NCBI GenBank assembly: GCA_019347775.1
Contig: JAHWKP010000004.1
Coordinates: 1-27,812, forward strand
Direction of reading: 5' to 3'
From: Actinomycetota bacterium
GTDB lineage: Bacteria; Actinomycetota; Acidimicrobiia; Acidimicrobiales; JAHWKP01
DNA length: 27,812 nucleotides
In this document: piece by piece, positions 14,910 through 22,931 of the stretch
How the letters are laid out: each line of letters opens with the position of its first letter
Numbering within the stretch: the stretch's first letter is position 1
Program-made: the position numbers and the translations under genes
The notes under the pieces: model-generated
What the model saw: only the letters and a program-made list of their open reading frames with translations
Told to the model about the DNA's origin: nothing
The model's database searches: none

Positions 14910-16871
14910 ATGGCCCAGATCAACGTCTCCCTGCCCGACGGTTCGTCTCGGGAGCTCGAATCCGGTGCCACGGCCGCTGATCTGGCCGCCTCGATCGGAC
15001 GGGGACTGGCGAAGGCTGCCGTCGCTGCGGTGGTCAACGACGAGCCGGTCGACCTGGGCTACCCCCTCGAAGACGGCGCCAACGTCGCCATCGTCACCGC
15101 CGACAGCCCCGAAGGGCGTTACATCCTGCGCCACTCCACTGCTCATGTGATGGCCCAAGCGGTGCTCGACCTGTGGCCAGGCGCGCACTTCGCCATCGGA
15201 CCTCCCGTCGAGAACGGCTTCTATTACGACTTCTCTCTTCCGGGTGATGCCCGGTTCAGCGAGGAGGACCTTGTACGCATCGAGGCCCGCATGCGCGAGA
15301 TCGTCGGAGAGGACCAGCCCTTCGTCCGAGACGAGATGGAGGCAGATCGCGGACTCGAGCTCTTCGCCGATCAACCTTTCAAGCGCGAGATCATCGAGAG
15401 CGTTGAGCCAGAGGAAGGGGCTTCCGGCGGCGCCGTGAGCGTCTACCGCAATCCCCGGACGAACGGCGAGGCATTCGTGGACCTGTGCCGGGGCCCGCAC
15501 GTGCCGAGCACCAAGCGCCTCGGACACTTCAAGCTGATGCAGGTCGCCGGCGCGTACTGGCGGGGCGACGAGCACAGACCCCAGCTGCAGCGCATCTACG
15601 GCACCGCATGGGAATCCGCGGCCGCGCTGGAAGAACATCTGCACAACCTCGAAGAGGCGGCCAAGCGCGACCACCGCAAGTTGGGTACCGAGCTCGACCT
15701 CTGGTCCATGCCGAGCGAGCTTGGGCAGGGGCTAGTGATCTACCACCACAACGGAGCGGTGATCCGGCGCGAATTGGTTCGCTACGCCGAGGATCTGCAC
15801 GAGAGGCGGGGCTACACCTTCGCCTCGACCCCCCACCTGGCGCGTTCGGAGTTATGGCAGACCTCCGGGCATCTCGACAAGTTCGCCGACCTGATGTATC
15901 CGAGCATGGAGCTCGAAGAAGGCATTTCCTACCGGGTGAAGCCGATGAACTGCCCGTTCCACGTCTTGGCCTACAAGTCGGGCCAGAAGTCGTATCGCGA
16001 CCTTCCCATCCGGATGTTCGAACTGGGCACCGTCTATCGCCACGAGAAGTCCGGCGTGCTCCACGGAGTTCAGCGTCCGCGCGGTTTCACCCAGGACGAC
16101 AGCCATGTCTTCTGCCGCGAGGACCAGCTCGTCGAGGAGCTCTGCGCGGTGATGGACCTGGTCATCGAGCAGTACGAGCCCTTCGGCCTCGAAGCCGCAC
16201 GTATCGAGCTGTCCACCAAGCCCGGCACTGCCATTGGAACTCCGGAAATGTGGGAGCGAGCTGAAGAGGCGTTGAGGACCGCGCTGGAACAGGCCAAGCG
16301 CGAGTACGTCCTGGCGGAAGGCGAAGGGGCGTTCTACGGCCCGAAGATCGACTTTCAGTTCCGCGATGCGATCGGCCGTACTTGGCAGCTCACCACCATC
16401 CAGTGCGACTTCGCCCTCCCGGAGCGCTTCGACCTCGGCTACATCGGCGCGGACAACGCCCGGCACCGGCCCGTGATGATTCATCGGGCCATCTACGGCT
16501 CCATCGAACGGTTCCTCGCCACACTGGTGGAGCACACCGCCGGTGCTCTGCCCGCCTGGCTGTCTCCGGTCCAGGCGCGGGTTCTTCCAGTGGCCGAGGC
16601 CCACGCCGACTACGGAGCGCAGGTCGTCGCCCGCCTGCGCGACGCCGGCCTGCGAGCCGAGCTCGATGCCCCGGAGTCCACCCTGGGCGACCGGGTGCGC
16701 AAGGGCAAGCTCGAGAAGGTTCCGTACGTCCTTGTCGTCGGGGCTGACGACGTTGAGGCAGGTACCGTCGGCGTGAACCGCCGCGGCGAGGACCGGCCCG
16801 AACGGGGCGTGGCCCTCGAGGACTTCGTTTCTCTCCTGGCGACCGAGGTGCGAGAAAAGGCGCGGGACTGA
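14910..16871 (+). CDS. thrS: Threonyl-tRNA synthetase
   Basis: The protein has 653 residues, a normal full length. Domains in order: TGS (~1-62), editing/SAD domain with HSTAHVM (~76-82) and DLCRGPH (~190-197), class-II catalytic core, and C-terminal anticodon-binding domain (from about SPVQARVLPV). The zinc-site residues that select threonine are visible: Cys in MNCPFH, His in DDSHVF and His in MIHRA. The motif-2 region reads YRHEKSGVLHG. It charges tRNA-Thr in the cytoplasm. Position after mshC and before a HIT gene continues the conserved actinobacterial thrS-HIT-pgsA block. The start follows from the TGS domain beginning immediately and from the -10 box 6 nt upstream. Confidence 0.95.
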   Translation: MAQINVSLPDGSSRELESGATAADLAASIGRGLAKAAVAAVVNDEPVDLGYPLEDGANVAIVTADSPEGRYILRHSTAHVMAQAVLDLWPGAHFAIGPPVENGFYYDFSLPGDARFSEEDLVRIEARMREIVGEDQPFVRDEMEADRGLELFADQPFKREIIESVEPEEGASGGAVSVYRNPRTNGEAFVDLCRGPHVPSTKRLGHFKLMQVAGAYWRGDEHRPQLQRIYGTAWESAAALEEHLHNLEEAAKRDHRKLGTELDLWSMPSELGQGLVIYHHNGAVIRRELVRYAEDLHERRGYTFASTPHLARSELWQTSGHLDKFADLMYPSMELEEGISYRVKPMNCPFHVLAYKSGQKSYRDLPIRMFELGTVYRHEKSGVLHGVQRPRGFTQDDSHVFCREDQLVEELCAVMDLVIEQYEPFGLEAARIELSTKPGTAIGTPEMWERAEEALRTALEQAKREYVLAEGEGAFYGPKIDFQFRDAIGRTWQLTTIQCDFALPERFDLGYIGADNARHRPVMIHRAIYGSIERFLATLVEHTAGALPAWLSPVQARVLPVAEAHADYGAQVVARLRDAGLRAELDAPESTLGDRVRKGKLEKVPYVLVVGADDVEAGTVGVNRRGEDRPERGVALEDFVSLLATEVREKARD

Positions 16872-16873
16872 CG

Positions 16874-17389
16874 TTGGGCGACGATGCAGCCGCGGTCGGA
16901 GCATCGGGAGTGGAACGGCTCTGGGCGGGGTGGCGCAGCAGCTATCTCAATGCGCCAAAGCCCGAAGGATGTGTCCTGTGCGGACTGCTCGATGTCCCGT
17001 CAGAGCGTGACTCCTACGTCATATGGCGGGGTCGCCTGGCGGCCGTGGTTCTCAACACCTACCCGTATTCCTCGGGCCACCTGATGGTGCTGCCTACGCG
17101 CCACGTCGGTGAGATCGAAGGGCTCGCGAGCGAGGAGTCGGCCGAACTGTGGCAGGCGCTCGGGCGATCCGTCCGCGCCGTCAAGGCGGCCTATTCGCCC
17201 GACGGGTTGAACGTAGGAGCCAACCTCGGTAAGGCGGCCGGTGCCGGGGTGCCCGGCCACCTTCACCTCCACGTCGTGCCGCGGTGGGAGGCCGACACCA
17301 ACTTCATGACGAGTGTCGCCGAGGCTCGAGTCCTGCCCGAGGCGCTGGGTGATACCTACGACAAGGTCAAGGCGTCCTGGCCGGCATGA
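16874..17389 (+). CDS. HIT-family nucleotide hydrolase/transferase
   Basis: This 171-residue protein has the histidine triad HLHLHVVPRW (~130-139) and upstream family segments CVLCGLLD, LAAVVLNTYPYSSGHLMVLP and HVGEIEGL. Family members cleave or transfer nucleotides through a covalent His-NMP intermediate; the mycobacterial gene downstream of thrS is a diadenosine-tetraphosphate phosphorylase-like protein, so a role in nucleotide clean-up near an aminoacyl-tRNA synthetase is plausible. The start is uncertain: TTG 16874 lies 2 nt after the thrS stop, whereas GTG 16910 would begin at VERLWAGWR, where homologues usually begin. Its stop overlaps the next start as ATGA. Confidence 0.87.
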   Translation: MGDDAAAVGASGVERLWAGWRSSYLNAPKPEGCVLCGLLDVPSERDSYVIWRGRLAAVVLNTYPYSSGHLMVLPTRHVGEIEGLASEESAELWQALGRSVRAVKAAYSPDGLNVGANLGKAAGAGVPGHLHLHVVPRWEADTNFMTSVAEARVLPEALGDTYDKVKASWPA

Positions 17390-17940
17390 CCGGCCCCGGC
17401 CCCGCAGGCCCGGCGACGAACCCGCCCTCGAACGACGACCGGGCCGTTCAGGCGGGCGACGAATTGCCCGACGACCTCGTTCCCAGCGCGGCTCGGGGCA
17501 AGTACAGCGTTCCCGACAATGCCCGCCGGAGGCGCCCGGCCATCGTCTTTATGGTCTTCGCAGCAGTCAGCGGAGCCCTTTGGTTGACCAAGGCGAACGG
17601 TGGCGTGCTGGTCAACGACGGCTTCGCCTATGCGGCGATCGTGTTCATGCTTCTCGGTGCCTACTTCCTGGCGTCGTCGAAGCGCGTGAATGTCTGGGAG
17701 GACGAAGCCATCGCCACCGCCAAGCGCGGAACCGCGCTTGCGGGCGCCAGTGGCCGGGCGCAGCTGGCGTGGCGAGGCCTCGTCGGGCGCCCCGTATGGC
17801 GGGTGCTGCTGCACGACGAGTCACAGCCGGTTGTCCGGCGGGGCGTGGTGATCGTCGACGCCACGGACGGCTCCGTCGTCGAAAAGCTGACCGAGGACCT
17901 ACCCGCCGACGAATCTGGAGCCGACGCGACTGCTCAGTGA
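17386..17940 (+). CDS. Small membrane protein of unknown function
   Basis: The protein has 184 residues: a hydrophilic, Pro/Asp-rich N-terminus (~1-45), a basic RRRRP stop-transfer-like element, two membrane segments (~50-66 and ~75-95) with a short loop between them, and a soluble C-terminal domain of ~85 residues (WRGLVGRPVWRVLLHDES and VIVDATDGSVVEKL). I do not recognise the family. ATG overlaps the HIT stop by 4 nt, and the gene precedes pgsA on the same strand with the EF-G-like gene interposed, so it may be an operon member of the thrS-HIT group. Its last 7 nt overlap the 3' end of the convergent EF-G-like gene. Confidence 0.72.
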   Translation: MTGPGPAGPATNPPSNDDRAVQAGDELPDDLVPSAARGKYSVPDNARRRRPAIVFMVFAAVSGALWLTKANGGVLVNDGFAYAAIVFMLLGAYFLASSKRVNVWEDEAIATAKRGTALAGASGRAQLAWRGLVGRPVWRVLLHDESQPVVRRGVVIVDATDGSVVEKLTEDLPADESGADATAQ

Positions 17941-20006
17941 GCGGCGGCTTCGGCCTGCGGCGTGGCGATCTTGTCTACGAGGTGTGGCGGGACAAGGTCG
18001 TAATGGTCGTGGGTGACCGTGAAGCGGCCGCGGCCTCCGGTGAGCGATCGCAGGTCGATGGCGTAGCGCATGATCTCGGCGGTCGGCACACATGCGGTGA
18101 TCTTCTGCTCGCCATTGCCAACCGGGTCGGTGCCTTGCACTCTTCCTCGCCGGGAGTTGAGGTCGCCCATGATGTCGCCCTGATGGGCGATGGGCACGGT
18201 TACCTCCAGAAGTGAGATTGGTTCGAGCAGAACGGGGTCGGCCTTGGCCATCGCCTCCTTGAAGCCGATCGAGCCCGCCATCTTGAAGCTCATCTCCGAT
18301 GAGTCGACGGCGTGGAACTTTCCGTCGTAGAGCGTGACTTTGACGTCTACGACGGGGAACCCGCGAACTCCTCCGGTCGACATCGTCTCGGCGATGCCCT
18401 TTTCGACCGCGGGGATGAACTGGCGGGGGATCGCACCACCGACGATGGCGTCTTCGAACACGAATCCCGCGCCCCGCTCCTGCGGTTCGATCCGGATGTT
18501 GGCAATGCCGAATTGTCCGTGGCCGCCGGTCTGCTTCTTGTACTTGCCTTCGGCCTCGGCGGACGACGAGATCGTCTCCCGGTACGGAACTTTCACCTCT
18601 TCGGTGTCGACGTCGACGCCGAATTTGCGGTTGAGACGCTCGAGGACAATGGCCAGGTGCGTCTCGCCGCTGCCTGACAACAGCGTTTGGCGCGTCTCGT
18701 CGTCGCGCCGCACGCTGAGGGCGGGATCCTCGTCACACAGCTTGTGCAGAGCAGTCATCAACTTGTCCTCGTCACCCTTCGAACGGGGAACGATCGCGAT
18801 CGAAAGAGCGGGCGGAGTTATCTCGGGTGGGGGAACCGACACCGGGGTGCCCTTGGGGGCCAGCGTGTCGCCCGTGATCGTGTTGGTCAGCTTGGCGACG
18901 GCACCGATGTCGCCGGCGCACAGCTCCTTGACGGGAATCTGCTCCTTGCCCTTCAGGGTGAACAGTGTGTGCAGACGCTCATCCGCGTGCGCCCGGGAGT
19001 TGACCAACACCGCGTCGGGGCGCAGCGTGCCGGTGAGCACCTTGAAGACCGAGAGCTTGCCAACGTAGGGGTCGGCGATCGTCTTGAAGACGTAGGCGAG
19101 CGGCGGCTGAGAGGCGTCAGGCGATACTTCCTGGGTCGTGCCGCCGGCATCGACCTTGATGGCCGGCCGGTCGAGCGGCGAGGTGCCGATCTCGCAAATG
19201 AAGTCGGCGAGACGGTCGATGGCGATCCCCTTGGTGGCAGAGCCGCACACCACCGGGAACACCGATGCCGCGGCCACGCCTTTGGCCAGCGTGTCTTCGA
19301 GTTCCTTGGGGGTCGGCGTGTCGCCCTCCAGATAGCGAGCCGTCAGATCGTCGTCGGCTACGACGATGCCTTCGACGAGGTTGTCGTGGACCTGGTGCTC
19401 CAACTCCTCCATCTCAGGGGGGATCTCTCCGGTGGTGGCCTTGCCGCCGTCGTAGGTGATGGCCGTGTCGGTGAGGAGGTCGGCGATCCCCCGGAACTCC
19501 GACTCGGCACCGATGGGCAGCTCCAAGGGGGCAATGCCGGCTCCGAACACCGATCGCAGTTGGTCGAGCGTGCGCTCGAACCCGGCCCGCTCGCGGTCGA
19601 GCTTCGACACGAAGACCATGCGCGGAATCGCGCGTTCCTCGGCCAGGCGCCACGCTGCCTCGGTCTGCACCTCGATGCCTTCGACGGCGGACACGACGAA
19701 CACGGCCAGGTCGGCGACCGACAGGGCGGCTTCGACCTCGGAGAAGAAGTCGGCGTAGCCCGGGCAGTCCAGCAAATTGATCTTGTGCCCCTTCCACTCG
19801 ATGGGCGCCATGGCCAGCCCGAGGGAGATGCCCCTTTTCACCTCCTCCGGGTCGAAGTCGGTGGTGGTAGAGCCGTCCTCGACTCGCCCGAGGCGAGTGA
19901 TGGCTCCGCTACAGAGGAGCAGAGCTTCTACGAGCGTGGTCTTTCCGGCCGCACCGTGTCCCACGAGCGCCACGTTCCGGATCTTGTGCGTAGGGAAGGA
20001 GTCCAT
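17934..20006 (-). CDS. fusA2: EF-G-like translational GTPase (EF-G2 type)
   Basis: About 690 residues with the complete EF-G domain order: G domain, domain II, domains III-V. The C-terminal part carries GDIMGDLNSRRGRV and LRSLTGGRGRFTV. The G motifs differ from canonical EF-G: P-loop GHGAAGKTT, G3 DCPGYADF with Tyr in place of the catalytic His of DTPGH, and G4 SKLD in place of NKxD. This matches the EF-G2 group of actinobacteria rather than the main factor. A mycobacterial EF-G2 is reported to bind guanine nucleotides without ribosome-stimulated GTPase activity. ATG 20006 is preferred over GTG 20015 because a -10 box TATCGT stands 7 nt upstream and overlaps that GTG. The gene lies on the opposite strand inside the thrS-pgsA block. 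Confidence 0.87.
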   Translation of the reverse strand: MDSFPTHKIRNVALVGHGAAGKTTLVEALLLCSGAITRLGRVEDGSTTTDFDPEEVKRGISLGLAMAPIEWKGHKINLLDCPGYADFFSEVEAALSVADLAVFVVSAVEGIEVQTEAAWRLAEERAIPRMVFVSKLDRERAGFERTLDQLRSVFGAGIAPLELPIGAESEFRGIADLLTDTAITYDGGKATTGEIPPEMEELEHQVHDNLVEGIVVADDDLTARYLEGDTPTPKELEDTLAKGVAAASVFPVVCGSATKGIAIDRLADFICEIGTSPLDRPAIKVDAGGTTQEVSPDASQPPLAYVFKTIADPYVGKLSVFKVLTGTLRPDAVLVNSRAHADERLHTLFTLKGKEQIPVKELCAGDIGAVAKLTNTITGDTLAPKGTPVSVPPPEITPPALSIAIVPRSKGDEDKLMTALHKLCDEDPALSVRRDDETRQTLLSGSGETHLAIVLERLNRKFGVDVDTEEVKVPYRETISSSAEAEGKYKKQTGGHGQFGIANIRIEPQERGAGFVFEDAIVGGAIPRQFIPAVEKGIAETMSTGGVRGFPVVDVKVTLYDGKFHAVDSSEMSFKMAGSIGFKEAMAKADPVLLEPISLLEVTVPIAHQGDIMGDLNSRRGRVQGTDPVGNGEQKITACVPTAEIMRYAIDLRSLTGGRGRFTVTHDHYDLVPPHLVDKIATPQAEAAAH

Positions 20007-20013
20007 ATCCGGC

Positions 20014-20019
20014 ACGATA
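20014..20019 (-). promoter_or_regulatory. -10 box TATCGT, leaderless-type start for the EF-G-like gene
   Basis: On the minus strand TATCGT is followed by GCCGGAT (7 nt) and then ATG 20006. The divergent pgsA -10 box lies 45 bp away. Confidence 0.42.
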
Positions 20020-20064
20020 CCGATCCAGCCGCCTCCACGACCCGGCCGCGGCGATCTCGGGCAC

Positions 20065-20070
20065 TACCCT
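20065..20070 (+). promoter_or_regulatory. -10 box TACCCT, leaderless-type start for pgsA
   Basis: TACCCT is followed by TCCTCCT (7 nt, a pyrimidine run that cannot act as a Shine-Dalgarno) and then GTG 20078. Confidence 0.42.
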
Positions 20071-20077
20071 TCCTCCT

Positions 20078-20812
20078 GTGCTGGACAAACGTTGGCGAGA
20101 AGACTTAGAGCGCGGGCTGAAGCCGGTTGGCACCGGCCTCGCCCGCAGCGGCCTCTCGCCTGACCTGCTGACCGCGGCCGGGCTGGTCTTCGCCGCGGCC
20201 ACCGCCGTGGCGGTCGGCGTGGGCGAGTTCCGCCTCGGGTTGTTGCTGCTTGCCCTTTCTGCTCTTCCCGACATGCTCGACGGGGCGGTGGCCAAAGCCT
20301 CGGGTCGCGCCTCGGCCCGGGGCGCGTTCTTCGATTCTGTGGCCGACCGCGTTGCCGACGGTCTCGTCCTCGGCGGGGTGGCCTGGCACTTGTCCGTGAC
20401 CGAAGGCGGCGGCGCTCCAATCTTGGCTTTCGCCGTGGCCGGCTTGGCCATGCTCGTGTCGTACGAGCGGGCCCGGGCGGAGTCCCTCGGCTTCCTCGGC
20501 AAGGGCGGGCTGATGGAGCGGGCAGAACGGATCATCTTGTTGGGACTGGCGTTCCTCGTTCCGGCCCTCCTCATTCCCGTGCTCTGGGTGATGCTCGTCC
20601 TCACCGCCTTCACCGCGGTCCAACGCTTCGCCTTGGTGTGGCGGCAGGCGACCCCGCGCGTTCCCCGCGATCGCTGGATGACGTGGCGCGAGCTTCGAGA
20701 CATCGCTTCGTCGACACCGACTTTCCGGCGCGCCCTCGAGGGTGGCCACGACGGGCGCCATCGTCCTGCGCTGCGCCACCGGCGCGAACGGCGCCGTCCT
20801 CCCGTTCGCTGA
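20078..20812 (+). CDS. pgsA: CDP-alcohol phosphatidyltransferase, probable phosphatidylinositol-phosphate synthase
   Basis: The protein has 244 residues and several membrane segments. The CDP-alcohol phosphotransferase motif is present: D65, D68-G69, A72, G82, D86 and D90 (DMLDGAVAK then GAFFDSVAD). Lys73 stands where Arg is usual. In actinobacteria the enzyme at this locus joins CDP-diacylglycerol to inositol phosphate, giving the precursor of phosphatidylinositol and its mannosides; the acyltransferase and pimA next door support that. The last ~30 residues (HDGRHRPALRHRRERRRPP) are unusually Arg/His-rich, and GC3 is lower there than in another frame, so the true C-terminus may be shorter or altered. 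The GTG start follows a -10 box. The stop lies within a CTGA shared with the next gene. Confidence 0.85.
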   Translation: MLDKRWREDLERGLKPVGTGLARSGLSPDLLTAAGLVFAAATAVAVGVGEFRLGLLLLALSALPDMLDGAVAKASGRASARGAFFDSVADRVADGLVLGGVAWHLSVTEGGGAPILAFAVAGLAMLVSYERARAESLGFLGKGGLMERAERIILLGLAFLVPALLIPVLWVMLVLTAFTAVQRFALVWRQATPRVPRDRWMTWRELRDIASSTPTFRRALEGGHDGRHRPALRHRRERRRPPVR

Positions 20813-21762
20813 GCGAACTCGAGTCTTCCTCAGGCGGGGCGCCTAGTCCTCCGTGGGCCGCCCGCCGTAGCGCCTCCGATCACGCCACCTACCTCGCCTA
20901 CCGGCTGGCGTCGGCCGCGGCGCGCTCGCTGCCGGTAAGCATCGCCGACCCCGCGGCCCGGTTGTTAGGACGAACCCTCTCCCGTGCGTTTTCCGGACGT
21001 CGGGCGATGCTCCGGCGACATCTACGGCGCGTCGTGGGTCGCGACGCCGGAGAGGAAACGATCGATCGCCTGGTGCGACGAGGGTTCGAGTCCTATGCCC
21101 GGTACTGGTTGGAGTCTTTCCGGATACCGGGGTTGCCCGCCGAGGAGCTCGACCGGCACATGACCCACGACGGCTTCGATCGCATCCTGGCGGCGCGAGA
21201 GGCAGGCCGCGGGGCGATCATGGCGCTTCCGCATATGGGTGGCTGGGACTTCGGCGGGGCGTGGTTTGCGGCGCAGGGACATCCGATGACTGTGGTCGTC
21301 GAACGCCTCGACCCGCCCAAGCTCTTCGAGTGGTTCCGCCGGCTGCGGGCCGACATGGGGATGAACGTGATCGCGGTGGACGAGAACTCGGGTTCGGCCG
21401 TGCTACGGGCGCTCAAGAACAACCACGTCGTGGCGCTGGTGTGCGATCGCGATCTGGCCGGTACGGGTCCTGAGGTGGAGTTTTTCGGAGAGCGCACGAC
21501 GCTGCCGGGCGGTCCGGCTCTCCTGGGCCTACGGACCGGGGCTCCGATACTGCCGGTGTCGGTGTACTTCACCCCTGACGGCGGTCACCACGGCATCGTG
21601 CACGAGCCGCTGACGGTGGAGCGGAAGGGGTCGCGCCTGTCTGAGGACGTGGCGCGCATCACCCAAGCGTTGGCTCGCGAACTCGAAGTGCTGATCCGCC
21701 GGGCTCCCGACCAATGGCACCTCCTTCAGCCCAACTGGCCCTCCGACCTAGCCGAGGCATAG
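20809..21762 (+). CDS. LpxL/HtrB-type acyltransferase, probable phosphatidylinositol mannoside acyltransferase (PatA-like)
   Basis: The acyltransferase core is clear: HMGGWD (H~142, D~147, the HX4D catalytic motif) after ALP, then VERLDPPKLFEWFRRLR, VALVCDRDL and FGERTTLPGGPALL. In actinobacteria the protein at this locus transfers palmitate to the mannose of phosphatidylinositol mannosides at the inner face of the membrane. No ATG, GTG or TTG fits the expected N-terminus (RRSASDHATYLAYRL). The nearest are GTG 20683 and GTG 20638, both deep inside pgsA. CTG 20809 overlaps the pgsA stop as CTGA and gives 317 residues, close to the size of known PatA proteins, so it is chosen tentatively. The 3' end overlaps the convergent pimA by 37 nt. 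Confidence 0.82.
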   Translation: MSELESSSGGAPSPPWAARRSASDHATYLAYRLASAAARSLPVSIADPAARLLGRTLSRAFSGRRAMLRRHLRRVVGRDAGEETIDRLVRRGFESYARYWLESFRIPGLPAEELDRHMTHDGFDRILAAREAGRGAIMALPHMGGWDFGGAWFAAQGHPMTVVVERLDPPKLFEWFRRLRADMGMNVIAVDENSGSAVLRALKNNHVVALVCDRDLAGTGPEVEFFGERTTLPGGPALLGLRTGAPILPVSVYFTPDGGHHGIVHEPLTVERKGSRLSEDVARITQALARELEVLIRRAPDQWHLLQPNWPSDLAEA

Positions 21763-22814
21763 AGCTCGAGATAGCGGTCTGCCAGGCGGTCCATCGACAG
21801 CTCGGCGGCCCGGGCCAGGCCGGCCGTCCGCATGCGCTCGCGCAGAGCTGCGTCGGCGAGAACCTTGCGCAGCGCGGATGCAAGGGCGAGCGGATCGCCC
21901 GGTGGCACGAGGACGGCTTCGTCCAACTCAGGCCGCGCCACGGCGCGGAACGCATCGAGGTCACTGGCCACGACTGGGGCACCGACCGCCATGGCCTCGG
22001 CGAGGACCAATCCGAACGACTCGCCACCGAGATTGGGAGCGCAGTAGACGTCGGCCTGGCGCAGGCGCGAGTCGCGCATCAGGTTCGCGGGTCGGCCCAA
22101 CCAGCTGATCCGGGGGTCGGACCCATAGGCCCGCTTCAGATCGTCGGTGAGCGGCCCTTCGCCCATGACCCACAGCCGCACGTCCGGCGCAAGGTGGGCC
22201 ATCGCCCGGAGAAGGACCTCTAAACCCTTTCTGGTTTCGTGCCGGCTGACGAACGCGATGGTGGGGCCTTCCTTCACCCACTTGATGTCGGCCACCGCGT
22301 TGGCGAGTTCGACGCCGTTCCAGAGCACCTCGACGTCCCGACCTAGCGGACCTCGCACCATGGCGGCCGCCGATTCCGACACGGCTACACATCGGCTGAG
22401 ACGCCGCCCCACGAGTCGCACGATCGGGAAAGTGGCCGCGTAGGGCCAGGCCCACCCACTCTGATGGAACGTCCCCACGACGGGTACGGGGCTTCGCAGA
22501 ACGGTTGCCAGGGACGGGCCCGGCACAAATGGTTCGTGAACGTGGACGACATCGAACCTGCCCTCACGGATCTCGGCCAGCGTCCGCATCCAGCTCGAAG
22601 GCCAGGGGGAGATGGGGGCGACTGACCCGTTGGCTCGGATGCCAATGCTGCGACCGACGGCCACGACGCCGTCGCCTTCGACCGGCTCGTCGGTCGGAGC
22701 GAGCACGACCGTTTCGTGTCCGGCGCGGGAGAGCGCTCGATGAAGACCCTTCACCTGAGTCTGCACGCCGCCGAAGACACTCAGACTGTACGGACAGATC
22801 AGAGCGACACGCAT
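21726..22814 (-). CDS. pimA: GT4 glycosyltransferase, probable phosphatidylinositol mannosyltransferase
   Basis: About 362 residues in a GT-B fold. The N-terminal domain starts MRVALICPYSLSVFGGVQTQV and contains VVHVHEPFVPGPSL and GTFHQSG. The C-terminal nucleotide-sugar domain has FVSRHETRKGLEVLLRA and ADVYCAPNLGGESFGLVLAE, containing the EX7E motif, followed by VVASDLDAFR. These segments match mycobacterial PimA closely. PimA adds the first mannose from GDP-mannose to phosphatidylinositol. The start is ATG 22814; a GTG at 22820 two codons upstream is an alternative. In mycobacteria pimA follows the acyltransferase on the same strand; here it is inverted and convergent, so it has its own promoter. 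Confidence 0.87.
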   Translation of the reverse strand: MRVALICPYSLSVFGGVQTQVKGLHRALSRAGHETVVLAPTDEPVEGDGVVAVGRSIGIRANGSVAPISPWPSSWMRTLAEIREGRFDVVHVHEPFVPGPSLATVLRSPVPVVGTFHQSGWAWPYAATFPIVRLVGRRLSRCVAVSESAAAMVRGPLGRDVEVLWNGVELANAVADIKWVKEGPTIAFVSRHETRKGLEVLLRAMAHLAPDVRLWVMGEGPLTDDLKRAYGSDPRISWLGRPANLMRDSRLRQADVYCAPNLGGESFGLVLAEAMAVGAPVVASDLDAFRAVARPELDEAVLVPPGDPLALASALRKVLADAALRERMRTAGLARAAELSMDRLADRYLELYASARSEGQLG

Positions 22815-22823
22815 GCCCACCCG

Positions 22824-22829
22824 AGCCTA
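22824..22829 (-). promoter_or_regulatory. Possible -10 box TAGGCT upstream of pimA
   Basis: TAGGCT on the minus strand lies 9 nt before ATG 22814, giving at most a leader of a few bases. The spacing is slightly longer than at the other leaderless-type starts here. Confidence 0.33.
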
Positions 22830-22845
22830 GGGAGACCAGACGCGA

Positions 22846-22871
22846 GAAAGCCCCCCTTTCGGGGGGCTTTC
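22846..22871 (-). terminator. Intrinsic terminator after the LPRTG surface protein gene
   Basis: The arms GAAAGCCCCCC (22846-22856) and GGGGGGCTTTC (22861-22871) are perfectly complementary over 11 bp around a 4-nt loop. The hairpin lies between the end of the surface protein gene and the pimA promoter, both on the minus strand, so it should separate these units. T residues within and after the descending arm are few. Confidence 0.75.
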
Positions 22872-22931
22872 CCTTTCAGCGGCTTGTGGCCGTGAAGATG
22901 TGAGGCGGTGAAGCCCCGCACCCTGGTGGGT

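Noticed and set aside
15852..16904. Long - strand open frame (350 codons) opposite thrS
   Set aside because: Antisense shadow of an unmistakable threonyl-tRNA synthetase; no protein motif or start signal.
18687..20108. Long + strand open frame (473 codons) opposite the EF-G-like gene
   Set aside because: It is the complement of a conserved gene; its composition (Arg/Gly/Val/Asp-rich, no motif) is typical of antisense frames in high-GC DNA.
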